NCBI GenBank assembly: GCA_946538445.1
Contig: CAMNGO010000021.1
Location: forward strand, 1-18,699
Length of the DNA: 18,699 bases
Direction of reading: 5' to 3'
Origin: an uncultured Lachnospiraceae bacterium
GTDB lineage: Bacteria > Bacillota > Clostridia > Lachnospirales > Lachnospiraceae
Shown: piece after piece, positions 13,865 through 18,699 of the stretch
Position numbering within the stretch: the stretch's first letter is position 1
How the letters are laid out: each line of letters opens with the position of its first letter
The notes under the pieces: generated by a model
What the model saw: only the letters and a program-made list of their open reading frames with translations
Database searches by the model: none
Told to the model about the DNA's origin: nothing
Program-made: the position numbers and the translations under genes

Positions 13865-14815
13865 TTAATCCTGTTCCAATAGAGAGAGCGCACAATCATA
13901 ATCTGTGATGAGGGTATTGATATATCCTCCCTGAATTGCACCTTTTATAGCTCTTACTTTTTCCACGCCACCTGCAATTCCTACTGTGACAGGAATCTTT
14001 CTCAATTTGTGTACATCAACCCCGATGACATAGTTGTTGTCCTTAAAGGGAGCCGTATCACCGTTCATGTCATAGAACTGCATATTGATCTCACCGGCAA
14101 CCCCTTTTTGAATCAACATCTCCATCTCATTTTCAGCAAAATAGCCTGTGGTCTGAATAGAGGAATATTCATTGGGATAGCCGATACCAAGTATGGCCAG
14201 GTTAAGGCCTGTGGCAATCTCCAGCATGGAGGATACTGTCAGATCCTTCATCAATTCATTCCGAACCACCTGGGTGAATACTCTGGCCGGAGCAAAGATG
14301 GGATGGAATTCACTATGGTAGAGATGAGCCAGCTGTTCTGCCAGGGAATTGGCATGAATCCGCAGGTTTGCCTGTCCCACACCCCCCACCAGGGGGATCA
14401 CGGTAATCTTCTTATCCGAACACTCTTTCATCCCGTTCACGACCTGGAGCAGAGTACTTCCCATGGAGATACCTACCACGTCCTGATCCTTGATCATATG
14501 GCCCAGATAGGCAGCAGCAATTCTTCCGATATTATTTTTGGTGGTCTGTTCCGTATCCCCGGAATCCGCAATGACCACATCCTTCAGCCGATATCTTTCC
14601 TTCAGCTCTTCACTCATCTTCCAGTATTTTACGAAATCCACATCTGAGACCTGAATCTGTATCAGGTTCTGCTCCTTGGCACTGGCTAATAATCTGGACA
14701 AGGTTGGTCTGGATATGTTTAATTTGGAAGCAATCTCCTGCTGAGAAAGATTTTCATTATAATACATGTCACATGCTTTGATCATAAGACGCAGATCATT
14801 CACGACTTTCTTCAT
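13865..14815 (-). CDS. SorC-family sugar-sensing transcriptional regulator
   Basis: The 316-residue protein has an N-terminal helix-turn-helix (NLSQQEIASKLNISRPTLSRLL, about residues 22-43). A SorC-type sugar-phosphate-binding domain follows, with VVGISMGSTLLQVV (~113-126), VIPLVGGVGQ (~140-149), LAILGIGYP (~207-215) and GIAGGVEKVRAIKGAIQGGYINTLITD near the end. Such regulators usually respond to a phosphorylated sugar from the pathway they control; here the likely effector is a product of the neighbouring kinase. I set the start at 14815 because GAGAGGTGG lies 5 nt upstream; an ATG at 14836 overlaps the promoter's -10 box and cannot be in the mRNA. It is the last gene of the minus-strand sugar cluster but has its own promoter. 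Confidence 0.93.
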   Translation of the reverse strand: MKKVVNDLRLMIKACDMYYNENLSQQEIASKLNISRPTLSRLLASAKEQNLIQIQVSDVDFVKYWKMSEELKERYRLKDVVIADSGDTEQTTKNNIGRIAAAYLGHMIKDQDVVGISMGSTLLQVVNGMKECSDKKITVIPLVGGVGQANLRIHANSLAEQLAHLYHSEFHPIFAPARVFTQVVRNELMKDLTVSSMLEIATGLNLAILGIGYPNEYSSIQTTGYFAENEMEMLIQKGVAGEINMQFYDMNGDTAPFKDNNYVIGVDVHKLRKIPVTVGIAGGVEKVRAIKGAIQGGYINTLITDYDCALSLLEQD

Positions 14816-14834
14816 AAAACCACCTCTCGTCCTC

Positions 14835-14864
14835 ATTATAAATGAGCGGTTCTCCTTATGTCAA
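14835..14864 (-). promoter_or_regulatory. Promoter of the SorC-family regulator
   Basis: Consensus TTGACA (14859-14864) and TATAAT (14835-14840) on the minus strand, spacing 18 bp. The predicted leader is only about 13 nt, just long enough for the Shine-Dalgarno sequence. An AT-rich imperfect inverted repeat (GATATTAT at 14867 and ATAATAT near 14896) lies upstream and could be an operator, but its composition makes this weak. Confidence 0.8.
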
Positions 14865-14960
14865 CAGATATTATCTTTAGTTAAAATATTGATATAATAT
14901 AACCAAAAGTTCTTGTTAATTCATGCATTTTATTTACATATGTAAATAAAGATGAAGAAA

Positions 14961-14993
14961 ATGGGGTCAGACCCCCCTGGGGGTCTGACCCCT
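14961..14993. repeat. Compact paired palindrome after the kinase gene (possible terminator)
   Basis: GGGGTCAGACCCCC (14963-14976) and its exact reverse complement (14979-14992) are separated by 2 bp, giving a 14-bp perfect hairpin whose arms are each palindromic. It lies 16 bp beyond the kinase stop. On minus it is followed by ATTTTCTT, so it may terminate kinase transcription. The arms equal the outer palindromes of the element at 13657-13858. Confidence 0.85.
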
Positions 14994-15008
14994 TAATCAC
15001 TTAAGTAA

Positions 15009-16553
15009 TCAGCTGTTGTGTTCTACAGCGCTATGTACGATTTCTCTCATCTGAGGCCATGTCTTCATGTAAAGATCCATGTAGAATTTGTACTTCTCGT
15101 GGTTCTCCATGTTCGGAGTGAAAGTCTTGTCCACGCGAACCAGTGTCTCAGCTGCTTCTTCAAAGTCTTTGAATAATCCTGCACCAACGCTGGCGATGAT
15201 GGCATCACCCAGACATCCTGCACTCTGGTTCTCAACAGTTGTGTACATCGGAACACCGATGATATCGCAGTGCATCTGCATCCAGAAATCGGAAGTACAG
15301 ATACCGCCTGCTGCGTAGATCTCTTTTACGTCATAGCCGGCTTCTTTCATGCTGACGATACAATGGTTTGCACCATAAGCAACACCTTCATAAACAGCTC
15401 TTGCGATGTGAGCTGTGGTTGTTCCGATGGATAATCCCCAGAAGATACCACGGGCTTTGGAATCTGCATAAGGAGCACGGTTACCCTGGAAATCGGAATT
15501 CATAACAACACCTTCACAACCGATCGGAATCTGGGATGCTTTCTCTGTGATCAGATCATAGATATTCATCTCACGCTCGGTAGCTTCCTGTAACCAGGAA
15601 CCCGGAAGAAGATTATTTCTGAACCAGGTAAGGATCGCACCGGAGGATGTCTGTCCACCCTCAAGGAGGCTGGTACCTTCATACATACAGTTTGGATATG
15701 TTCCGTTAACACCGTCCTCATGGAAATCTGTCTCGGACAGACCTAACAGACAGCTGGATGTTCCGCCGATCAGAGTCATGCCGTTTGGCTTCACGCCGCC
15801 AACACCGAACATACATGCATTACAGTCTGCAGTTCCTTCCACAACGATAGTCTTCTCGGAGAGACCAAATACTTTGGCTGCTTCCGGGCTGACCGGTCCG
15901 ATCACAGCGCCTACAGGGAGAATCTCTGCCGGAACTTTGTCAAGGAAATCACCGATGCCAACTGCCTCTAACAGATCCTTCGGGTATCCGCCGTTTCTGT
16001 CATCATAGTTCCAACGGAAAGCAGCGATGGATTTACAAACGGTAAGTTTGCCGGTCAACTGAAGATTCAGCCAGTCTTCAAAATCAAAGATGGTTTTTGC
16101 TTTGGCCCATACTTCCGGCTGGTTCTTCTTGGTCCACATTAATTTCGGGATCATGGTATCTGCACGGAAACTCGGTTTGTAGAATCTGGTAGCCGGATAA
16201 GCATCGCGGATCTTATCGATCTCTGCTGCTTCTGCTGCTGCACGAACATCAGGCCATAACATTGGCTTACGAACGGACTGATTGTTTTCATCCAGGAATA
16301 CGATGGTACTTGTAGTAGCATCACAGGTAACAGCAACGATATCGTCCGGATTCACGCCGGATTTCTTGATAGCGCCCGGAATAGCCTTTTTCAGCGCTTC
16401 ATACCAATCTTTGTCATCCTGCTCTGCCCATCCGTTCTGAGGATAAGTTGTGGGATACTCAGCAATATCATAAGCCCTGTTCTGACCTCTGAGATCAAAA
16501 ATTGCAACACGCACACTACCGGTTCCACAGTCAATACCCATTAAGTATTTCAT
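15009..16553 (-). CDS. FGGY-family pentulose kinase (ribulokinase/xylulokinase-like; exact substrate unknown)
   Basis: ATP-dependent sugar kinase, 514 residues, of the FGGY superfamily. The phosphate-binding loop I7-D8-C-G-T-G-S-V-R-V-A-I-F-D20 is of ribulokinase style. D78-A-T-T-S with MLWPDVRA (98-105) lines the sugar site, E239-G-T-A-D243-C-N-A-C-M-F-G places the catalytic aspartate, and LLEGGQTSSGAILTWF (~295-310) and AAGGICTSDFWMQMHCDIIGVPM (~408-430) are the usual second-domain motifs. The partners encoded upstream, split transketolase and a transaldolase-like enzyme, indicate a ketopentose (D-xylulose, D-ribulose) or branched ketose such as D-apulose. AAAGGAG lies 7 nt before the ATG. 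A 99-nt gap follows the transketolase C gene. Substrate cannot be fixed from sequence. Confidence 0.9.
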   Translation of the reverse strand: MKYLMGIDCGTGSVRVAIFDLRGQNRAYDIAEYPTTYPQNGWAEQDDKDWYEALKKAIPGAIKKSGVNPDDIVAVTCDATTSTIVFLDENNQSVRKPMLWPDVRAAAEAAEIDKIRDAYPATRFYKPSFRADTMIPKLMWTKKNQPEVWAKAKTIFDFEDWLNLQLTGKLTVCKSIAAFRWNYDDRNGGYPKDLLEAVGIGDFLDKVPAEILPVGAVIGPVSPEAAKVFGLSEKTIVVEGTADCNACMFGVGGVKPNGMTLIGGTSSCLLGLSETDFHEDGVNGTYPNCMYEGTSLLEGGQTSSGAILTWFRNNLLPGSWLQEATEREMNIYDLITEKASQIPIGCEGVVMNSDFQGNRAPYADSKARGIFWGLSIGTTTAHIARAVYEGVAYGANHCIVSMKEAGYDVKEIYAAGGICTSDFWMQMHCDIIGVPMYTTVENQSAGCLGDAIIASVGAGLFKDFEEAAETLVRVDKTFTPNMENHEKYKFYMDLYMKTWPQMREIVHSAVEHNS

Positions 16554-16652
16554 CTTGTAACTCCTTTCTTCATAAAAGTGTGTAGTATATCATTTCCCAA
16601 TCTGGGGGTCTGCCGTCGCAGTCCGTCAGACTGATCTGGTTCATAAATTGAT

Positions 16653-17594
16653 CTAGTTCAAAAATGCCTTTACTGACTCATAGACACCTTTGCCGTCCAG
16701 TCCATATTTCTCCAGAAGCTTCACAGCCGGACCGGATTCACCAAATACGTCGTTTACGCCGATGCGTTTCACGGGAACCGGTGCATTCTCGGAGAGTACT
16801 TCACAGACTGCTCCTCCAAGTCCACCGATGATGGAATGCTCCTCCACGGTCACGATCTTTCCCACCTCTTTTGCGGCTTTGATGATTAGTTCTTCATCGA
16901 TCGGTTTGATGGTGTGAATGTTGATCACTCTTGCATCAACACCGTCTGCCTCCAGCAGTTTGGCTGCTTCCAGGGCAGAATTCACGCAGAGGCCCGTGGC
17001 GATGATGGCCACATCTTTGCCTTCTCTCAGAGTCACACCTTTACCGATCTCGAACTTGTAATCTTCCCCATCGTTGATTACCGGAACTGCGAGACGTCCG
17101 AATCTTAAGTACACAGGACCTTCCATCTCATAAGCTGCTTTTACGGCAGCTTTCGCTTCCACATCATCCGAGGGGTTGATGATGGTCATGCCGGGGATCG
17201 TACGCATCAGGGCAATATCCTCATTACACTGATGGGTGGCACCATCCTCACCTACAGAGATACCGGCGTGGGTTGCACCGATCTTCACATTGAGATGTGG
17301 GTAGCCGATGGAGTTGCGAACCTGCTCAAAAGCGCGGCCTGCAGCAAACATGGCAAATGTGCTGGCGAAGGGAACCAGACCGGTGGTGGAAAGACCGGCA
17401 GCAACGCCCATCAGGTTTGATTCTGCGATACCACAATCATAAAATCTGTCCGGAAATGCCTTCTTGAAAGTCGCGGTTTTTGTTGCACCTGCCAGGTCGG
17501 CATCTAATACAACCAGGTTATCGTGTTCTTTACCAAGTTCAGCCAAAGCATTTCCATAACTCTCTCTCGTAGCAATCTTCTTTACTTCTGACAT
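16653..17594 (-). CDS. Transketolase, C-terminal subunit
   Basis: The 313-residue protein matches the Pyr and C-terminal domains of transketolase. It has RESYGNALAEL (10-20), LDADLAGATKT (30-40), CGIAE58-SNLMGVAAGLS with the glutamate that activates thiamine diphosphate, ASTFAMFAAGRAFEQVRNS, ATHAGISVGEDGATHQ and, in the last domain, ATGLCVNSALEAAKLL and VEEHSIIGGLGGAV. It pairs with the N-terminal subunit encoded just upstream, whose last 13 bases overlap its start, so translation is coupled for a 1:1 complex. GGAGGAAGC lies inside the upstream gene as its ribosome binding site. Split transketolases are frequent in Firmicutes and Archaea; this one lies beside a sugar kinase and so is probably pathway-dedicated. 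Confidence 0.95.
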   Translation of the reverse strand: MSEVKKIATRESYGNALAELGKEHDNLVVLDADLAGATKTATFKKAFPDRFYDCGIAESNLMGVAAGLSTTGLVPFASTFAMFAAGRAFEQVRNSIGYPHLNVKIGATHAGISVGEDGATHQCNEDIALMRTIPGMTIINPSDDVEAKAAVKAAYEMEGPVYLRFGRLAVPVINDGEDYKFEIGKGVTLREGKDVAIIATGLCVNSALEAAKLLEADGVDARVINIHTIKPIDEELIIKAAKEVGKIVTVEEHSIIGGLGGAVCEVLSENAPVPVKRIGVNDVFGESGPAVKLLEKYGLDGKGVYESVKAFLN

Positions 17595-18418
17595 AATGCT
17601 TCCTCCACTTTTTTCAGATCTTCCATCGCAATTGCATACTCTTCATCATTCGGAGCTTTACCGTGCCATCCTGCCTGGTTCTCCATGAAGGAAATGTTTT
17701 TGCCTTTCACGGTCTTCATGACGATTGCAACCGGTTTATCTGCTGTCCTTGCTTCCTTGAAGGCTGCATCCAGCTGATCAAAGTCATTGCCGTCTTCCAC
17801 ATTGATCACATGGAAATTGAAGGCTTCGAATTTTTTATCGATGGGATAGGGGGAATTGACCTCAGCGATGTTTCCATCAATCTGAAGGCCATTGTTATCA
17901 ACAATCACCACAAGGTTGTCCAGGTTCTTGGCAGCGGCAAACATAGCAGCTTCCCAAACCTGGCCTTCCTGAATCTCACCGTCACCGAGAAGAGTGTAGA
18001 CTCTGAAATCTTTCTTCTGGTGTTTGGCGCCTAATGCCATACCTACTGCAACGGAGATTCCCTGTCCCAGGGATCCGCTGGACATATCTATACCGGGTGT
18101 ATGGGCAATACATGGATGTCCCTGAAGGTGGGAACCGATCTGGCGGAGGGTCAGAAGGTCTTCCACCGGAAAATATCCCCTGTGGGCCAGGGTGGAATAC
18201 AGACCCGGTGCCGTGTGCCCTTTGGATAATACAAAACGGTCCCTGTCCGGATTTTTGGGATCTTTGGGATCGATATTCATTTCTTCAAAGTAGAGATAGG
18301 TAAACACCTCTGTGGCGGACAGAGAACCGCCGGGATGTCCTGCCTTTGCGGCATGCACACTGTCAATGATTCCCTTTCTTATCTCATTTGCCATCTTCTG
18401 AAGTTCTAATTTATTCAT
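17582..18418 (-). CDS. Transketolase, N-terminal (thiamine diphosphate-binding) subunit
   Basis: The 278-residue protein holds the PP domain of transketolase. It has AAKAGHPGGSLSATEV (23-38), RDRFVLSKGHTAPGLYS (59-75), G100-HPCIAHTPGIDMSSGSLGQG and the thiamine diphosphate/Mg motif G145-DGEIQEGQVWEA to D174-N-N. It ends with MKTVKGKNISFMENQAGWHGKAPNDEEY, which normally precedes the Pyr domain, so the split is at the usual inter-domain border. AGGAGG precedes the ATG. The transaldolase-like gene ends 55 nt upstream and the C subunit gene overlaps by 13 bp downstream. Together the subunits move two-carbon units between ketose and aldose phosphates in the cytoplasm. Confidence 0.96.
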   Translation of the reverse strand: MNKLELQKMANEIRKGIIDSVHAAKAGHPGGSLSATEVFTYLYFEEMNIDPKDPKNPDRDRFVLSKGHTAPGLYSTLAHRGYFPVEDLLTLRQIGSHLQGHPCIAHTPGIDMSSGSLGQGISVAVGMALGAKHQKKDFRVYTLLGDGEIQEGQVWEAAMFAAAKNLDNLVVIVDNNGLQIDGNIAEVNSPYPIDKKFEAFNFHVINVEDGNDFDQLDAAFKEARTADKPVAIVMKTVKGKNISFMENQAGWHGKAPNDEEYAIAMEDLKKVEEALCQK

Positions 18419-18473
18419 GATTCCTCCTGAAAATATGTCATATCATTAGCTAATCCACTTTGGGGGCAACAGT

Positions 18474-18699
18474 CTACTCCCCAAACACTGCGATATAATC
18501 TGCCTTGAATTTCTCAATGCCGGCGTCCGTCAGAGGATGTTTTGTCATTTGTTCGATCACCTTGTAAGGCACTGTTGCGATATCCGCACCTGCCAGTGCA
18601 CAATCCGTCACATGGATCGGATTACGAACACTTGCAGCGATGATCTCTGTGTCGATCCCGGCGATATCGAAGATATCTGCGATCTCACGGATCAGATCT
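18474..18699 (-). CDS. Transaldolase/fructose-6-phosphate aldolase-like protein, C-terminal part (cut by window edge)
   Basis: The last 74 codons are visible; the N-terminus lies beyond the right edge. The sequence reads REIADIFDIAG, TEIIAASVRNPIHVTDC, ALAGADIATVPYKVIEQM and KHPLTDAGIEKF, ending VFGE-stop. IIAAS-x-R-x-P-x-H-V and ALAGAD-x-AT-x-P are the C-terminal barrel strands of the short MipB/TalC family (about 215 residues), which includes both true transaldolases and fructose-6-phosphate aldolases. The Schiff-base lysine is not in the window. It is upstream in the same transcription direction as the transketolase genes (55-nt gap), so it is probably in the same operon. Confidence 0.92.
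   Translation of the reverse strand, partial: DLIREIADIFDIAGIDTEIIAASVRNPIHVTDCALAGADIATVPYKVIEQMTKHPLTDAGIEKFKADYIAVFGE

Noticed and set aside
14009..14647. 212-codon open frame on plus inside the SorC-family regulator
   Set aside because: Antisense shadow of a well-supported gene; composition rich in H, Q and C, with no family resemblance.
14816..14836. Upstream ATG start of the SorC-family regulator
   Set aside because: This ATG overlaps the -10 box TATAAT, so it would not be present in the transcript, and the true Shine-Dalgarno sequence lies downstream of it.
16554..16652. Separate promoter or terminator between transketolase C subunit and kinase genes
   Set aside because: TATACT at about 16588 (minus) lacks a matching -35, and the small hairpin (CAGTC/GACTG) has no T-run; the genes are more simply read as one operon.

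Overview
The window looks like chromosomal DNA of a low-to-moderate-GC Firmicute, most probably a Lachnospiraceae member. I infer this from the infC-rpmI-rplT operon with an attenuator leader, strong AGGAGG ribosome binding sites, a split purH function (AICAR transformylase plus an archaeal-type PurO), split transketolase genes, an EF-G paralogue and wall-teichoic-acid-type transferases. The genus cannot be read with certainty. Most genes lie on the minus strand. No gene-free stretch exceeds 300 bases; the longest are 1669-1938, 8739-8998, 11390-11631 and 13652-13864, and each is described as features.

Left part (1-2520, minus): the start of a secreted protein with a copper-amine-oxidase-N-like stalk domain runs off the left edge. 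Next is the translation operon infC-rpmI-rplT, with a sigma-A-type promoter, a long structured leader holding a terminator and a competing pairing, and what looks like an AUA start codon for infC. A dCMP deaminase gene follows.

Middle-left (2520-8900, minus): homoserine dehydrogenase (own promoter and terminator); an operon of a divergent EF-G paralogue and a MESH1/SpoT-like HD hydrolase; and a two-gene purine operon (PurO-type IMP cyclohydrolase, then stand-alone AICAR transformylase) carrying out the last two steps of IMP synthesis.

Middle-right (8999-13651): a CYTH-domain protein on plus converges, 3 bp apart, with phosphate acetyltransferase on minus. The latter lies downstream of an unknown membrane-anchored coiled-coil protein. 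From a divergent promoter region, a CDP-glycerol glycerophosphotransferase-like gene and a DUF4097-like beta-repeat protein run on plus.

Right part (13652-18699, minus): a sugar catabolism cluster. In transcription order it reads transaldolase/fructose-6-phosphate aldolase-like (cut by the right edge), transketolase N subunit, transketolase C subunit, FGGY pentulose kinase, SorC-family regulator. Together these would phosphorylate a ketopentose (or branched ketose) and feed it into the non-oxidative pentose phosphate pathway. Paired GGGGTCNGACCCC palindromes sit directly after the kinase and the regulator; one pair is nearly empty and the other encloses a 118-bp element bounded by a perfect 22-bp inverted repeat. 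This is the least explained structure in the window.
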